Below, piece after piece: positions 52,239 through 63,057 of a stretch of 64,000 nucleotides of DNA. A model generated the notes under the pieces. The model saw nothing but the letters and a program-made list of their open reading frames with translations. It was not told where the DNA came from and did no database searches. The position numbers and the translations under genes were made by a program. How positions within the stretch are numbered: position 1 is the first letter of the stretch; the number at the start of each line of letters is the position of its first letter. Source of the DNA: Candidatus Hydrogenisulfobacillus filiaventi (lineage in GTDB: Bacteria; Bacillota; Sulfobacillia; Sulfobacillales; R501); assembly GCA_902809825.1 (NCBI GenBank), contig LR778114.1, positions 2,170,001 to 2,234,000 on the forward strand. The letters are read 5' to 3'.

Positions 52239-52556
52239 TCAGGAAATGACCGCCCCGCAACGCTTGCAGACCCGTACCTTGCGCCCGTCCTCGGTGAAGC
52301 GCTTGGCCACCCGCGTCGGCGTCTTGCAGGACGGGCAAATGAGCATCACATTCGAGACCGCTATCGGCGCCTCCATGGTGATGATGCCGGATTCCATCCC
52401 CGGACGGGCCTTCTGATGCTTCTTGACCAGGTTCACCTTCTCCACCACCACCCGGCGCTCCTTGGGCAGGGCGCGGATGATCTTGCCCTGCTTCCCCTTG
52501 TCGCGCCCGGCGATCACCAGGACCGTGTCCCCGGTCCGCACCCGCATGGCACCCAA
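52239..52556 (-). CDS. rplX: 50S ribosomal protein L24
   Basis: 105 residues with a KOW motif ([20 protein letters not shown]) and a C-terminal extension containing two CxxC pairs (ICPSC, VCKRC). I chose TTG 52556 because GGGAGGG lies 8 bases upstream; ATG 52547, three codons later, is the alternative. Confidence 0.93.
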   Translation of the reverse strand: MGAMRVRTGDTVLVIAGRDKGKQGKIIRALPKERRVVVEKVNLVKKHQKARPGMESGIITMEAPIAVSNVMLICPSCKTPTRVAKRFTEDGRKVRVCKRCGAVIS

Positions 52557-52587
52557 CTGGGCTTCCCTCCCTTCCGAGCCGGCCGCC

Positions 52588-52959
52588 TTACAGGACCTCC
52601 GGCGCCAGCGAGATGATCTTCATGAAGTCCTTGTCGCGCAGTTCGCGGGCCACCGGCCCGAAGATGCGGGTGCCCCGCGGCTCATGCTCGTTGCCGCGCA
52701 GGATGACGGCCGCGTTTTCATCGAACCGGATGTAGGAGCCGTCGGGCCGGCTGGTCCCGCTGCGGGTCCGCACGATCACCGCCCGCACCACGTCCCCCTT
52801 CTTGACCATGCCACCGGGGGCCGCCTGCTTGACCGAGGCCACAATCACATCCCCCACGTTGCCGTACCGGCGGAAGGATCCGCCCAGCACCCGGATGCAC
52901 ATGATTTCCTTCGCACCCGTGTTGTCCGCCACCACCAGGCGCGTCTGCGGCTGAATCAC
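52588..52959 (-). CDS. rplN: 50S ribosomal protein L14
   Basis: 123 residues ([27 protein letters not shown]), complete to the C-terminal [14 protein letters not shown] start. Forms the subunit interface. Confidence 0.96.
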   Translation of the reverse strand: MIQPQTRLVVADNTGAKEIMCIRVLGGSFRRYGNVGDVIVASVKQAAPGGMVKKGDVVRAVIVRTRSGTSRPDGSYIRFDENAAVILRGNEHEPRGTRIFGPVARELRDKDFMKIISLAPEVL

Positions 52960-52992
52960 GGTCTACCCTCCCTTCCCCGTTTTTCCAGGTGG

Positions 52993-53289
52993 TTACAGTT
53001 CCTCGGCCCGCTCCAGGATCTCCACCACACGCCAGCGCTTCTCCTTGGACAACGGCCGCGTCTCCACGATGCGGACCTTGTCCCCGACGCGGCAACGGTT
53101 CTCCTCGTCATGGGCCTTGAATTTCTTGGTGCGCCGGATGCGCTTGCCGTACAACGGGTGCGCGACCAGGCTCTCGACCGCGACCACCACGGTCTTGTCC
53201 ATCTTGTCGCTCACCACCCGCCCCACGCGTACCTTGCGGTTGCCGTAGGACTTGGGCGCCTGCCGGCCGCCGGCTGCCTCCTCCGCCAT
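52993..53289 (-). CDS. rpsQ: 30S ribosomal protein S17
   Basis: 98 residues. Conserved core [16 protein letters not shown] and HPLYGKRI; a 15-residue variable N-terminal arm. AAAGGGGG precedes ATG. Confidence 0.96.
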   Translation of the reverse strand: MAEEAAGGRQAPKSYGNRKVRVGRVVSDKMDKTVVVAVESLVAHPLYGKRIRRTKKFKAHDEENRCRVGDKVRIVETRPLSKEKRWRVVEILERAEEL

Positions 53290-53307
53290 GTCTTCCGCCC
53301 CCTTTCC

Positions 53308-53526
53308 TTACCTGCCGCCGGCCGCCGGGCGCGCCGCCTGGCCCCGGCGCTCATGCAGGATGGTGTGCACCCGTGCGATGTCCTTGCGGACCTGGCGGAT
53401 GCGCATCGGATTCTCCAGCTGCGCCGTGGCCAGCTGGAAGCGCAGGTGGAACAGCTCCTGCTTCAGGTCCTTCAGCTTGGCCTCCAGCTCCGCATCGCTG
53501 AGTGCCCGGATCTCGCTAGGCTTCAT
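53308..53526 (-). CDS. rpmC: 50S ribosomal protein L29
   Basis: 72 residues, two-helix bundle ([40 protein letters not shown]). Overlaps the rplP end by 11 bp. Sits near the peptide exit. Confidence 0.95.
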   Translation of the reverse strand: MKPSEIRALSDAELEAKLKDLKQELFHLRFQLATAQLENPMRIRQVRKDIARVHTILHERRGQAARPAAGGR

Positions 53527-53962
53527 GCGCGTCTCCCCCCTCGGCCGCCGCCGGCATCTCCCGGCGGATGACCTGGGTGCGGATGGGCAGCTTGTGGCTG
53601 GCCAGGCGCATCGCCTCCCGCGCCACCGCCTCCGGCACCCCCGCGATCTCGAACATCACCCGGCCGGGTTTGACCACCGCGACCCAGAACTCCACGTTGC
53701 CCTTGCCGCCGCCCATCCGGGTCTCGGCCGGCTTCTTGGTCACGGGCTTATCGGGGAAGATGGTGATCCACACCTGGCCGCCACGGCGGATATAACGGGT
53801 CATCGCCACCCGGGCGGCCTCGATCTGCCGGTCGGTGATCCAGGCCGGCTCCAGCGCCTGCAGCCCGAATTCGCCGAAATTCACCTTGTTGCCGCGGGTG
53901 GCCTTGCCCTTCAGCCGCCCCCGGTGCTGCTTGCGGTACTTGGTGCGCTTAGGTGCGAGCAT
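53516..53962 (-). CDS. rplP: 50S ribosomal protein L16
   Basis: 148 residues starting [19 protein letters not shown] at ATG 53962, with GGAGG 8 bases upstream, overlapping the rpsC end by 14 bp. [18 protein letters not shown] is diagnostic. Confidence 0.97.
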   Translation of the reverse strand: MLAPKRTKYRKQHRGRLKGKATRGNKVNFGEFGLQALEPAWITDRQIEAARVAMTRYIRRGGQVWITIFPDKPVTKKPAETRMGGGKGNVEFWVAVVKPGRVMFEIAGVPEAVAREAMRLASHKLPIRTQVIRREMPAAAEGGDAHEA

Positions 53963-54638
53963 AGGCGCGGGCCTCCTCCGTCGTGGCCTGGGGGGCGCGC
54001 CGGCGCCGCGGCAGCACCTGACCCTTGTAAATCCACACCTTGACCCCGATGACGCCGTAGGTGGTGTGGGCCTCGGCAAAGCCGTAGTCGATATCCGCCC
54101 GCAGGGTATGCAGGGGGATGGACCCTTCCCAGGTCCACTCGCGGCGGGCAATCTCGGCTCCGCCCAGCCGCCCGGCCACCGCCACCTTAATCCCGGGCAC
54201 GCCCTGCCGGCGCGCGCGCTGCACAGCCTGCTTCATGGCCCGCTTGAAGGCCACGCGCCGTTCCAGCTGGGAGGCGATAGACTCCGCCACCAGCTGGGCA
54301 TCGGTCTCCGGGCTTTTGATCTCCACAATGTTGAGGTTGACCTGCTTACCGGTGAGGGCCTCCAGCGCCTTGCGCAGGGCCTCTACCCCGACCCCGCCCT
54401 TGCCGATCACCATCCCGGGCTTCCCCGTGTGCACCGTGATGCGCAGGCGGTTGCCCGCCCCGCGCTCAATCTCCACCCGGGAGATCCCGGCGGCATAGTG
54501 CTGCTGCTTGACCAACCGCCGGATGGCCCGATCCTCCATCAGGAGATCGGGCATGGTCTTGCGCTCGGCGTACCAGCGCGAGTCCCACGTCTTCACGATC
54601 CCCAGGCGGAGTCCTTTGGGATGTACCTTCTGGCCCAC
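53949..54638 (-). CDS. rpsC: 30S ribosomal protein S3
   Basis: 229 residues. KH domain with [19 protein letters not shown] and C-terminal domain with [22 protein letters not shown]. Part of the mRNA entry channel. Confidence 0.97.
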   Translation of the reverse strand: MGQKVHPKGLRLGIVKTWDSRWYAERKTMPDLLMEDRAIRRLVKQQHYAAGISRVEIERGAGNRLRITVHTGKPGMVIGKGGVGVEALRKALEALTGKQVNLNIVEIKSPETDAQLVAESIASQLERRVAFKRAMKQAVQRARRQGVPGIKVAVAGRLGGAEIARREWTWEGSIPLHTLRADIDYGFAEAHTTYGVIGVKVWIYKGQVLPRRRRAPQATTEEARAYART

Positions 54639-54660
54639 GTGTACCCTCCTTCCCCTTCTG

Positions 54661-55062
54661 CTAGTCCTCGAACTCCCGCAACACCACCGAGATATGGCTG
54701 GTGCGCTTCAGGATGGGGAAGGCCTGCCCGCGGCTCCGGGGCCGGATGCGCTTCAGGATCGGGCCCCCGTCCACCCAGATGGCGTGCACGTAGAGCCGCC
54801 GCGGGTCCATGCCGTGATTGTTGGTGGCGTTGGCCACCGCGCTGGCCAGCACCTTCTCCACCAGCCCCGCCGCCTTCCGGCGCGTGAAGCGGAGAATGGT
54901 GGCCGCCTCCCCCACCGGCTTGCCCCGCACCAGGTCCACCACCGGGCGCGCCTTCCGGGGCGAGATGCGCAGGAACCGGGCGGTGGCCCGCGCCTCCGTC
55001 ACCTCTTCCGGCGGAACCCCCCGGGCCCGCCGTGTTCTCGACGTCGAAGCCTGTCTCGCCAT
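54661..55062 (-). CDS. rplV: 50S ribosomal protein L22
   Basis: 133 residues. N-terminal extension, then [22 protein letters not shown] and the hairpin loop that lines the exit tunnel ([21 protein letters not shown]). Confidence 0.97.
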   Translation of the reverse strand: MARQASTSRTRRARGVPPEEVTEARATARFLRISPRKARPVVDLVRGKPVGEAATILRFTRRKAAGLVEKVLASAVANATNNHGMDPRRLYVHAIWVDGGPILKRIRPRSRGQAFPILKRTSHISVVLREFED

Positions 55063-55071
55063 GGGGTCCTC

Positions 55072-55356
55072 CTACTTCAGCGCGGTCGACCGCGCAGTGT
55101 GATCGCCGTGTCCGCGGAAGGTGCGCGTGGGGGCAAACTCGCCCAGTTTGTGCCCCACCATCTCCTCGGTGATGTAGATGGGCACGTGACGCCGCCCGTC
55201 ATGGACCGCAATGGTGTGTCCTACCATCTCCGGCACGATGGTGGAGGCGCGCGCCCAGGTCCGGATGACGCGCTTTTCATGCCGCTCGTTAAGGGCCGCG
55301 ATCTTCTGCATCAGCTTGGCGTCCACATACGGCCCCTTTTTGACCGACCGTCCCAT
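55072..55356 (-). CDS. rpsS: 30S ribosomal protein S19
   Basis: 94 residues ([41 protein letters not shown]). Binds 16S rRNA with S13. Confidence 0.97.
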   Translation of the reverse strand: MGRSVKKGPYVDAKLMQKIAALNERHEKRVIRTWARASTIVPEMVGHTIAVHDGRRHVPIYITEEMVGHKLGEFAPTRTFRGHGDHTARSTALK

Positions 55357-55386
55357 GCTCCGCCCTCCTTTCCCCAGGGATTCCGA

Positions 55387-56217
55387 CTATTTGCTGCGGC
55401 GGCGGACGATCAGGCGGTCGCTGGGCTTATGCCGCTTGCGGGTCTTCACCCCGCGGGCCGGCTTGCCCCAGGGGGTCATGGGATGCTTGCGCCCTACCGG
55501 GGCCTTGCCCTCGCCACCGCCGTGCGGGTGGTCGACCGGGTTCATGGCCGCCCCGCGCACGGTCGGCCGGAATCCCATCCAGCGCCGGCGCCCGGCCTTG
55601 CCCAGGTTGACGTTCTCGTGCTCGATGTTGCCCACCTGGCCCACCGTCGCCTTGGCGGTCAGCAACACCTTGCGCATCTCCCCCGACGGCATGCGCAGCA
55701 GGGCGTACTTGCCCTCCTTGGCCACCAGCTGGGCCGCCGCCCCCGCCGAGCGGACCAGCTGCCCGCCGCCACCCGGATACAGTTCGATGTTGTGCACCAC
55801 GGTCCCCACCGGGATGTCCCCCAGGGCCAGGGCGTTGCCGGGCTTGATATCCGCCGTCGGGCCCGCCATCACGCGGTCCCCGACCTTGAGCCCCAGCGGA
55901 GCCAGGATGTAGGACTTCTCGCCGTCCGCGTACTGAATCAGCGCAATCCGGGCGGTGCGGAAGGGATCATACTCGATGGCCAGTACCTCGGCTGGCACCC
56001 CTTCCTTGCGCCGCTTAAAGTCGACCAACCGGTAGCGCCGCTTGTTGCCGCCGCCACGGTGGCGCACCGTAATCCGCCCGGTATTGTTCCGGCCCGCCTT
56101 GCGGGGCAGGCCCACCACCAGGGATTTCTCGGGCTTCTTCTTGGTGATGTCCCGGTTATCGGGCAGCACCGCATGGCGCACGCCCGGGGACGTCGGTTTC
56201 ATCTTGCGCATCCCCAT
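55387..56217 (-). CDS. rplB: 50S ribosomal protein L2
   Basis: 276 residues. [19 protein letters not shown] and the peptidyl-transferase-associated [16 protein letters not shown] are intact. Confidence 0.98.
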   Translation of the reverse strand: MGMRKMKPTSPGVRHAVLPDNRDITKKKPEKSLVVGLPRKAGRNNTGRITVRHRGGGNKRRYRLVDFKRRKEGVPAEVLAIEYDPFRTARIALIQYADGEKSYILAPLGLKVGDRVMAGPTADIKPGNALALGDIPVGTVVHNIELYPGGGGQLVRSAGAAAQLVAKEGKYALLRMPSGEMRKVLLTAKATVGQVGNIEHENVNLGKAGRRRWMGFRPTVRGAAMNPVDHPHGGGEGKAPVGRKHPMTPWGKPARGVKTRKRHKPSDRLIVRRRSK

Positions 56218-56271
56218 GCCGGTTCCGCCTCCTTCCCCCCGTCTGCCGCCCCGGCCGCGACCGGCCGGGTT

Positions 56272-56559
56272 TTAACGGGTCTCGAACAGTTCGATGCTTT
56301 CCCCGGGCTTCAGGCTCACGATGGCCCGCTTGCGATCGGGCTCGCGGGTGACCTTGCCGCCCCGGCGCCGGGTCTTGCCCCGGTCCCACATGGTGTTAAC
56401 CTTGGTCACATGGACCCGGAAAATGGCTTCCACCGCCTGGCGGATCTCAATCTTATTGGCGTCGGGTGCCACTTCGAAGGTGTACTGTCCCAACGCCATC
56501 CGGTCGGTGCTCTCCTCGGTGATGACCGGCCGGATCAGGATGTCGTGCGGATCCTTCAC
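56272..56559 (-). CDS. rplW: 50S ribosomal protein L23
   Basis: 95 residues (DILIRPVITEESTDRM; VTKVNTMWDRGKTRRRGG). Exit-site docking protein for trigger factor and SRP. Its ATG overlaps the rplD stop by 4 bp. Confidence 0.97.
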   Translation of the reverse strand: MKDPHDILIRPVITEESTDRMALGQYTFEVAPDANKIEIRQAVEAIFRVHVTKVNTMWDRGKTRRRGGKVTREPDRKRAIVSLKPGESIELFETR

Positions 56560-57182
56560 CGTCCCAGCGCCTCCTCCACCGCCGCCACCGCCGCCCGGTC
56601 CATGACCACCCGTGCGTGGCGCAGCAGGATGTATGCATTCAGGGACTGGGTGGTGGTGGTCGCCACCTTCTGAAAGTTCCGGGCTGAGCGCTTGAGGGCC
56701 TCGTTCGCCTCGGCCGTCACCAGGAGCGCGTTGGTGCCCAGGCCCAGCCGCTCCAGCATGCCCTTCACCACGCGGGTCTTGGCCTCGGGCAGGTCGAAGG
56801 CCTGCACCACCACCAGCTCCTGGTCCCGCAGTTTCGCGGACAGCGCCTGCCGGATGGCCGCCTGCCGCATCTTGCGCGGGAAGCGCAGGCTGTAATCCCG
56901 GGGCTTGGGCCCGAAGACCACCCCGCCGTGCCGCCAGTGGGGAGCCCGGATGCTGCCCTGACGAGCCCGCCCGGTCCCCTTCTGGCGCCAGGGCTTGCGC
57001 CCGCCTCCGCGGACCTCGCCGCGGGTCTTGGTGCTGGCGGTCCCGGCCCGCTGGTTGGCCTCAAACGTGACCACCGCCTGGTGCAGCAGGGCGGGGTTGA
57101 CCTCCGCACCGAAGACGCGATCGGAGAGCTCCAGCTCGCCGGTCACCTCCCCGTTGAGGTCGTATACCTTAACAGTCGGCAT
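56556..57182 (-). CDS. rplD: 50S ribosomal protein L4
   Basis: 208 residues. The tunnel loop RAGTASTKTRGEVRGGGRKPW and GSIRAPHWRHGGVVFGPKPR are present. L4 regulates the S10 operon in enterobacteria; no such leader was recognised here. Confidence 0.97.
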   Translation of the reverse strand: MPTVKVYDLNGEVTGELELSDRVFGAEVNPALLHQAVVTFEANQRAGTASTKTRGEVRGGGRKPWRQKGTGRARQGSIRAPHWRHGGVVFGPKPRDYSLRFPRKMRQAAIRQALSAKLRDQELVVVQAFDLPEAKTRVVKGMLERLGLGTNALLVTAEANEALKRSARNFQKVATTTTQSLNAYILLRHARVVMDRAAVAAVEEALGR

Positions 57183-57195
57183 TGCTCCGCCCCCC

Positions 57196-57864
57196 TCACG
57201 CCTTCAGCGCTGCGGCCTCACGGGCCTGACGCACGCGGACCGCTTCCCGCACCATCACCAGTGAACCCTTGGGTCCCGGCACCGCGCCCCGCACCAGCAG
57301 CAGGTTGCGCTCGGGATCCACCCGCACCACCCGCAGGTTGAGCACGGTGACGCGGCTGTGCCCCTTACGCCCGGGCATCTTGCGGCCTTTGCGCACCCGG
57401 CCGCCGCCCCCCGACATCCGGGGCCCCAGGGACCCGACCCGCCGGTGGTACTTGGACCCGTGGGACATGGGCCCGCGCCGGAAGCCCCATCGCTTGATGA
57501 CACCGGCAAAGCCCTTGCCCTTGCTGGTCCCGATGACGTCCACCAGGTCCCCGGCCTCAAAGGCGTCCTGGACCCGCTGGAAGGTCCCCGGCTTCAGGTC
57601 GAGGGCACCGGGCAGCCGGAACTCGCGCAGGAACCGCACCGGCTCCAGCCCCAGCTTCTCGAAATCCATCCGGCGGGCGCGGTTCACCTTCTTGGGCAGC
57701 ATGGTCTCGTAGCCCAGCTGCACCGCCGCATAGCCGTCCTTTTCCGGCGTGCGCAGGCGCACCACCGGATTGGGTTCAGCGTGGATGACGGTGACCGGTA
57801 TAGCCAGCCCGTTCTCGTCAAACACTTGGGTCATGCCCAGCTTCTTGCCGATAATCCCCTTCAT
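57196..57864 (-). CDS. rplC: 50S ribosomal protein L3
   Basis: 222 residues from ATG 57864 ([19 protein letters not shown]); GGAGG sits 8 bases upstream. [23 protein letters not shown] is diagnostic. The frame extends 11 codons upstream without support. Confidence 0.97.
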   Translation of the reverse strand: MKGIIGKKLGMTQVFDENGLAIPVTVIHAEPNPVVRLRTPEKDGYAAVQLGYETMLPKKVNRARRMDFEKLGLEPVRFLREFRLPGALDLKPGTFQRVQDAFEAGDLVDVIGTSKGKGFAGVIKRWGFRRGPMSHGSKYHRRVGSLGPRMSGGGGRVRKGRKMPGRKGHSRVTVLNLRVVRVDPERNLLLVRGAVPGPKGSLVMVREAVRVRQAREAAALKA

Positions 57865-57880
57865 GACCGGCCTCCACCCG

Positions 57881-58189
57881 TCAGAGCTTGATCTCAATGT
57901 CGACGCCGGCCGGCAGGTCCAGACGCATGAGCGCGTTCACCGTCTTCTGGTTGGCATCGCGGATGTCGATCAGCCGCTTGTGGATCCGGCGTTCGAACTG
58001 CTCCCGGATGTCCTTTTCCCCGTTGGGGGCCGTCAGCACCGTATACACCCGCCGCTCCGTCGGCAGGGGCACCGGCCCGGAGACGGTGGCGCCGTTGCGG
58101 CGGGCCGTCTCCACGATGCGCACCGCGGACTGGTCCAGCACCTCATGGTCGAAGGCCTTGAGCCGGATTCGGATCTTCTGTTGCGGCAC
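57881..58189 (-). CDS. rpsJ: 30S ribosomal protein S10
   Basis: 102 residues ([33 protein letters not shown]). First gene of the S10 block; also the NusE antitermination factor. Confidence 0.97.
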   Translation of the reverse strand: MPQQKIRIRLKAFDHEVLDQSAVRIVETARRNGATVSGPVPLPTERRVYTVLTAPNGEKDIREQFERRIHKRLIDIRDANQKTVNALMRLDLPAGVDIEIKL

Positions 58190-58215
58190 CTTGCGCCCTC
58201 CTCTGTGCGGGAGCG

Positions 58216-58235
58216 GGCGGGGCCTTGGCCCCGCC
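58216..58235 (-). terminator. hairpin between tuf and rpsJ
   Basis: GGCGGGGCC-TT-GGCCCCGCC, 9-bp perfect stem in the 70-bp gap. Without a T-run it is probably a partial terminator or processing site that separates str from S10 transcripts. Confidence 0.5.
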
Positions 58236-58259
58236 TGCCGCCGCCCTCCTCCTAGGCCG

Positions 58260-59462
58260 TTACTCCTTGATGGCGGTGACCACGCCTGCGCCGACGGTGT
58301 GGCCGCCCTCCCGCACCGCGAAGCGCAGTCCCTCCTCCATGGCGATGGGCGCGATGAGCTCCACGTTGATGCGCACGTTGTCGCCGGGCATCACCATCTC
58401 CACCCCTTCCGGCAGGTGGATGACGCCGGTCACGTCCGTGGTCCGGAAGTAGAACTGCGGCCGGTAGCCGTCAAAGAAGGGGGTGTGGCGCCCGCCCTCC
58501 TCCTTGGTCAGGACATAGACCTCGGCGGTGAAGGAGGTGTGCGGGTGGATGCTGCCGGGCTTGGCCAGCACCTGGCCCCGCTCCACCTCGTTCTTGTCGA
58601 TGCCGCGCAGCAGGCAGCCGATGTTGTCGCCGGCCACCGCCTCGTCCAGGGTCTTGCGGAACATCTCCACGCCGGTGACGACCGTCTTCTTGGCCTTCTC
58701 GGCCAGGCCGACGATCTCCACCTCGTCGCCGACCTTCACCTTGCCCCGCTCCACCCGGCCGGTGACCACCGTGCCGCGCCCGGTGATGGAGACCGTGTCC
58801 TCCACCGGCATCAGGAACGGCTTGTCGGTGTCACGCACCGGGGTCGGGATGTAGTCGTCCACCGCGTCCATCAGGGCCCAGATCTGACCGCACCACTGGC
58901 ACTCCCGCTTACCGCAGCCGCACTCCAGCGCCTTGAGGGCGGAGCCGGTCACGATCGGGATCTCGTCGCCAGGGAACTCGTAGGCGGACAGGAGCTCGCG
59001 GACCTCAATCTCCACCAGCTCCATCAGCTCGGGGTCGTCCACCATGTCCGACTTATTGAGGAAGACCACGATGCTGGGCACGCCCACCTGCCGGGCCAGC
59101 AGGATGTGCTCCCGGGTCTGGGGCATGGGGCCGTCCGCAGCCGACACCACCAGGATGGCGCCGTCCATCTGGGCCGCGCCCGTGATCATGTTTTTCACGT
59201 AGTCGGCATGTCCGGGGCAGTCCACGTGCGCGTAGTGGCGCTTGTCGGTCTCATACTCCACGTGGGCGGTGGCGATGGTAATCCCGCGCTCCCGCTCCTC
59301 CGGCGCCTTGTCGATCTGGTCGTAGGCCGTGAACTCGGCATAGCCCTTGGTCGAGAGCACCCGGGTGATGGCCGCCGTCAGGGTGGTCTTGCCGTGGTCC
59401 ACGTGGCCGATGGTGCCGACGTTGACGTGGGGCTTGGTGCGCTCGTACTTCTTCTTGGCCAT
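58260..59462 (-). CDS. tuf: elongation factor Tu
   Basis: 400 residues. GTP-binding motifs GHVDHGKT (19-26), DCPGHADY (81-88) and NKSD are intact. A cysteine-rich insertion (C181, C183, C188, C191; [13 protein letters not shown]) replaces the usual short loop late in the G domain and could hold a metal. Start has AAGGAGG. Confidence 0.98.
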   Translation of the reverse strand: MAKKKYERTKPHVNVGTIGHVDHGKTTLTAAITRVLSTKGYAEFTAYDQIDKAPEERERGITIATAHVEYETDKRHYAHVDCPGHADYVKNMITGAAQMDGAILVVSAADGPMPQTREHILLARQVGVPSIVVFLNKSDMVDDPELMELVEIEVRELLSAYEFPGDEIPIVTGSALKALECGCGKRECQWCGQIWALMDAVDDYIPTPVRDTDKPFLMPVEDTVSITGRGTVVTGRVERGKVKVGDEVEIVGLAEKAKKTVVTGVEMFRKTLDEAVAGDNIGCLLRGIDKNEVERGQVLAKPGSIHPHTSFTAEVYVLTKEEGGRHTPFFDGYRPQFYFRTTDVTGVIHLPEGVEMVMPGDNVRINVELIAPIAMEEGLRFAVREGGHTVGAGVVTAIKE

Positions 59463-59496
59463 GGATTGAGGTACCTCCTTGTTAACCTGTCTTGTG

Positions 59497-59517
59497 GGGT
59501 CCCGGAGGCCGGGACCC
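59497..59517 (-). repeat. hairpin between fusA and tuf
   Basis: GGGTCCCGG-AGG-CCGGGACCC, 9-bp stem in the 94-bp fusA-tuf gap. It could attenuate transcription or set the 5' end of a processed tuf mRNA. Confidence 0.5.
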
Positions 59518-59556
59518 GACCGCCCCCCGCCGCCCTGACGGCCGGGGGGCCAAAGC

Positions 59557-61650
59557 TCACCACCGGGCCCGGCTGGCCTGGTTGGCCTTCACGATCTGCT
59601 CGGTGATGTGCCGCGGCGCCTCCTCATAATGGGAGAACTGCATGGTGTAGGTGCCGCGTCCCTGGGTGCGCGAGCGCAGGTCGGTGGCGTAGCCGAACAT
59701 CTCCGCCAGCGGCACCATGCCGCGGATGGCCTGCACCCCGCCCGGCCGCGGGCTCATCCCCTCGATGCGGCCCCGCCGGGCATTGAGGTCGCCGATGACG
59801 TCGCCCATGTACTCGTCCGGCACCACCACCTCCACTGCCATAATCGGCTCCAGCAGGACCGGATTAGCCTTCTGGGCCGCGGCCTTGAAGCCCATGGAGG
59901 CGGCAATCTTGAAGGCCATCTCGCTGGAGTCGACCTCATGGTAGGACCCGTCGTAGAGGACCACCCGCACGTCGACCATGGGATACCCCGCCAGCACGCC
60001 CGACTCCATGGCGTCCCGGGCGCCGGCCTCAACCGCCGGCACATACTCCCGCGGCACCACGCCGCCCACGATCTGGTTGACGAACTCGAAACCGGACCCG
60101 GGCTCCAGCGGCTCCAGCCGCAGCCACACGTGCCCGTACTGTCCGCGGCCGCCGGTCTGCCGGATGAATTTGCCCTCCGCCTCGGTGGTCTTGCGGATGG
60201 TCTCCTTGTAGGCCACCTGGGGCTTGCCCACGTTGGCCTGGACCTTGAACTCCCGCTGCAGGCGGTCGACGATAATCTCCAGATGCAGCTCGCCCATCCC
60301 GGCGATGATGGTCTGCCCGGTCTCCGGATCGGTGTACATCCGGAAGGTCGGGTCCTCTTCGGCCAGCTTCTGCAGGGCGGTGCCCAGCTTGTCCTGGTCC
60401 GCCTTGGTCTTGGGCTCGATGGCCACCGAGATTACCGGCTCCGGGAACTCCATGGCTTCAAGCAGGATGGGGTGCTCCTCGTCGGCCAGCGTATCGCCGG
60501 TGACCGTGTCCTTGAGGCCCACCGCCGCCGCGATATCACCCGCATACACGGTGTCGATCTCCTCGCGGTGGTTGGCGTGCATCCGCACGATGCGCCCGAT
60601 GCGCTCCCGCCGGCCCTTGGTCACGTTATACACGTAGGAACCGGCGTTGAGGGTACCCGAATACACCCGGAAAAAGGCCAGCTTGCCCACGAAGGGGTCG
60701 GTCATGATCTTGAACGCCAGGGCCGCGAAGGGCGCGTCGTCCGACACCGGCCGGGTGATCTCCTCGCCGGTGGCGGGGTCGTGCCCCCGCACCTCCCCCA
60801 CGTCAGCCGGGGACGGCAGGTAGTCCACCACCGCGTCCATGAGGGGCTGCACGCCCTTGTTGCGGTAGGAGGATCCGCACAGCACCGGCACCAGGCGGCC
60901 GGAGAGGGTGCCCTTGCGGAGCGCGGCCCGGATCTCGGCTTCGGTCAGCTCCTCCCCCTCCAGGTACTTCATCATAAAGTCGTCATCGACGTCGGCGCAG
61001 GCCTCCAGCAGCATCCGCCGCCGCTCCTCGGCCACCGCCTCCAGTTCGGGGGGGATGGGCTCGTACTCGCCGCGGGTGCCGAGGTCGTCCAGATAGAAGT
61101 ACGCCTGCATCCGCACCAGGTCCACCAGTCCGCGGAAGGTATCCTCCGCCCCGATGGGCCACTGCACGGCCACCGGATTGGCCCCCAGGCGGTCCCGGAT
61201 CTGGTTCAACGTGCCCAGAAAGTCCGCGCCCACGATATCCATCTTGTTGACGTAGGCGATGCGGGGCACGTGGTACTTGTCGGCCTGGCGCCAGACCGTT
61301 TCCGACTGGGGCTCCACCCCGCCCTTGGCGTCAAAGATGGCGATGGCGCCGTCCAGCACCCGGAGCGAGCGCTCCACCTCCACCGTGAAGTCCACGTGGC
61401 CGGGCGTGTCGATAATATTGATGCGGTGATCCCGCCAATGGGTGGTGGTGGCCGCGGAGGTGATGGTGATCCCCCGCTCTTGTTCCTGCACCATCCAGTC
61501 CATGGTCGCCGTGCCTTCGTGGACCTCGCCCAGCTTGTGCACCCGCCCGGTATAGAACAGGATGCGCTCGGTGGTGGTGGTCTTGCCGGCGTCGATATGG
61601 GCCATGATCCCGATGTTCCGGGTTCGCTCCAGTGGATATTCCCGGGGCAT
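59557..61650 (-). CDS. fusA: elongation factor G
   Basis: 697 residues, five domains. G-domain motifs [22 protein letters not shown] and NKMD are present, with the domain [17 protein letters not shown] block. Translocation GTPase. Only one EF-G gene is seen here. A 693-residue plus-strand frame over it is a shadow. Confidence 0.98.
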   Translation of the reverse strand: MPREYPLERTRNIGIMAHIDAGKTTTTERILFYTGRVHKLGEVHEGTATMDWMVQEQERGITITSAATTTHWRDHRINIIDTPGHVDFTVEVERSLRVLDGAIAIFDAKGGVEPQSETVWRQADKYHVPRIAYVNKMDIVGADFLGTLNQIRDRLGANPVAVQWPIGAEDTFRGLVDLVRMQAYFYLDDLGTRGEYEPIPPELEAVAEERRRMLLEACADVDDDFMMKYLEGEELTEAEIRAALRKGTLSGRLVPVLCGSSYRNKGVQPLMDAVVDYLPSPADVGEVRGHDPATGEEITRPVSDDAPFAALAFKIMTDPFVGKLAFFRVYSGTLNAGSYVYNVTKGRRERIGRIVRMHANHREEIDTVYAGDIAAAVGLKDTVTGDTLADEEHPILLEAMEFPEPVISVAIEPKTKADQDKLGTALQKLAEEDPTFRMYTDPETGQTIIAGMGELHLEIIVDRLQREFKVQANVGKPQVAYKETIRKTTEAEGKFIRQTGGRGQYGHVWLRLEPLEPGSGFEFVNQIVGGVVPREYVPAVEAGARDAMESGVLAGYPMVDVRVVLYDGSYHEVDSSEMAFKIAASMGFKAAAQKANPVLLEPIMAVEVVVPDEYMGDVIGDLNARRGRIEGMSPRPGGVQAIRGMVPLAEMFGYATDLRSRTQGRGTYTMQFSHYEEAPRHITEQIVKANQASRARW

Positions 61651-61697
61651 GTGAACTCCCTTCTCCGCTGCCGCCTGCCGGCGCCGTGAACCCGCGC

Positions 61698-62168
61698 CTA
61701 CCAGCGGTAATGCGCAAAGGCCTTGTTGGCCTCGGCCATGCGATGGGTCTCTTCCCGCTTGCGGACGGCGCCCCCGGTCTGCTGGGCGGCATCCAGGATC
61801 TCGCCGGCCAGCCGGTTTTCCATTCCCCGCTCATGCCGCTGCCGGGCGTAGGTGACCAGCCAGCGCAAGGCCAGCGACTGCCGGCGGGCCGGGCGCACCT
61901 CCATCGGCACCTGGTAGGTCGCCCCCCCGACCCGGCGCGGGCGCACCTCCAGCATGGGCATAATGTTCTTGACCGCGGTGTCCAGCGTCTCCAGGGGATC
62001 GTTGCCGCTCTTCTCGGCCACGATCTCCAGCGCCCGGTACACGATGCGGCGGGCCAGGTTCTTCTTGCCGCTCATCATGACCTTGTTGATGAGCCGGGCC
62101 ACCAAGGGGCTGTTGTACAAAGGATCGGGCTCAATGACCCGTTCCGGAACCGGTCCCCGTCTCGGCAT
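61698..62168 (-). CDS. rpsG: 30S ribosomal protein S7
   Basis: 156 residues ([44 protein letters not shown]). 16S head assembly protein, translational repressor of the str operon in E. coli. Confidence 0.98.
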   Translation of the reverse strand: MPRRGPVPERVIEPDPLYNSPLVARLINKVMMSGKKNLARRIVYRALEIVAEKSGNDPLETLDTAVKNIMPMLEVRPRRVGGATYQVPMEVRPARRQSLALRWLVTYARQRHERGMENRLAGEILDAAQQTGGAVRKREETHRMAEANKAFAHYRW

Positions 62169-62195
62169 GGCTTGCGTACCTCCTGTCCCCTGGCG

Positions 62196-62579
62196 CTACT
62201 TCTTCCCGGACTGGGCCCGCTTGGCGCCATAGCGCGAACGGCCCTGGGCCCGCTTGGCCACCCCGGCGGCGTCCAGCGCCCCGCGGATGATGTGGTAGCG
62301 CACCCCCGGCAGGTCCCGCACACGGCCCCCGCGCACCAGCACCACCGAGTGCTCCTGCAGATTGTGCCCGACCCCGGGGATGTAGGCCGTGACCTCCTCG
62401 CCGTTGGTGAGGCGCACCCGCGCCACCTTGCGCAACGCCGAGTTGGGCTTCTTGGGGGTGACGGTCTTCACACTGAGGCAGACCCCCCGCTTCTGGGGAT
62501 TCCCCCGCAGGGCGGGCGCCTTCGACTTCTTGCGCATCTGCTTCCGCCCATGGCGGATCAACTGATTAATGGTCGGCAT
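62196..62579 (-). CDS. rpsL: 30S ribosomal protein S12
   Basis: 127 residues from ATG 62579 with AAAGGAGG upstream. The decoding-centre loops [17 protein letters not shown] and [25 protein letters not shown] are wild-type at the streptomycin-related lysines. The open frame upstream is spurious. Confidence 0.98.
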   Translation of the reverse strand: MPTINQLIRHGRKQMRKKSKAPALRGNPQKRGVCLSVKTVTPKKPNSALRKVARVRLTNGEEVTAYIPGVGHNLQEHSVVLVRGGRVRDLPGVRYHIIRGALDAAGVAKRAQGRSRYGAKRAQSGKK

Positions 62580-62641
62580 CCCGTCGCCTCCTTTCCCTCC
62601 GCTGCCGTCGCTGCGCCTCCCTGCGCGGCGCCGGGGCCAAA

Positions 62642-62666
62642 GACGGCGGGGAGGTTCCCCGCCGTC
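62642..62666 (-). terminator. hairpin between the L7Ae-like gene and rpsL
   Basis: Perfect 11-bp stem (GACGGCGGGGA / TCCCCGCCGTC) with a 3-base loop, followed by TTTGG on the minus strand. Probably an attenuator, since rpsL lies only about 60 bp on. Confidence 0.55.
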
Positions 62667-62683
62667 CGCCGCCAGACCGCTGG

Positions 62684-62941
62684 TCAGGGCGCCGCAGGGG
62701 GACCCAGCCCCGCGGCGCAGGCCGCGCCTACCGCAATCCCGCAGAGGCGCCCCAGCTCGGCCATGGCGTCCACCCAGACCACCGGCACCTGCCGGGCCTG
62801 ACACGCCTGCAATACGGGGTCAACGACTTTCGGATCGGCGTCGCGTGCGATATATACCAAGCGCACCCGTCCCTGGGCAAGCTTTTTCACCGTCTCTCGC
62901 GCGCCTACGACCCGTGCGGCAGGATTCTTCAGCTCTTCCAT
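62684..62941 (-). CDS. L7Ae/L30e-family ribosomal-like protein (YbxF type)
   Basis: 85 residues with the L7Ae fold ([48 protein letters not shown]). Bacillus YbxF binds kink-turn RNA and sits in the same place between rpoC and rpsL. ATG 62941 follows GGGAGAGGGT. Role in ribosome or RNA binding is by family. Confidence 0.88.
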   Translation of the reverse strand: MEELKNPAARVVGARETVKKLAQGRVRLVYIARDADPKVVDPVLQACQARQVPVVWVDAMAELGRLCGIAVGAACAAGLGPPAAP

Positions 62942-63057
62942 ACCCTCTCCCGGTGCGTGTGCGCGGGCGGGGATCGGGCGCTGCCATCCTCCCGACCCTT
63001 GCCCTGGGCCGGACGGTAAGACACACCATGGCATTCTACCATCCGGCCCGGGCCCGG

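Noticed and set aside
58189-58260. A leader or promoter controlling the S10 block
   Set aside because: Only a GC hairpin is visible; no -35/-10 pair and no known L4-type leader could be recognised.
59608-61689. 693-codon plus-strand frame opposite fusA, and similar frames at 47484-49631 and 54508-56673
   Set aside because: They are antisense to highly conserved translation genes and arise from the absence of A/T-rich stop codons in GC-rich DNA.
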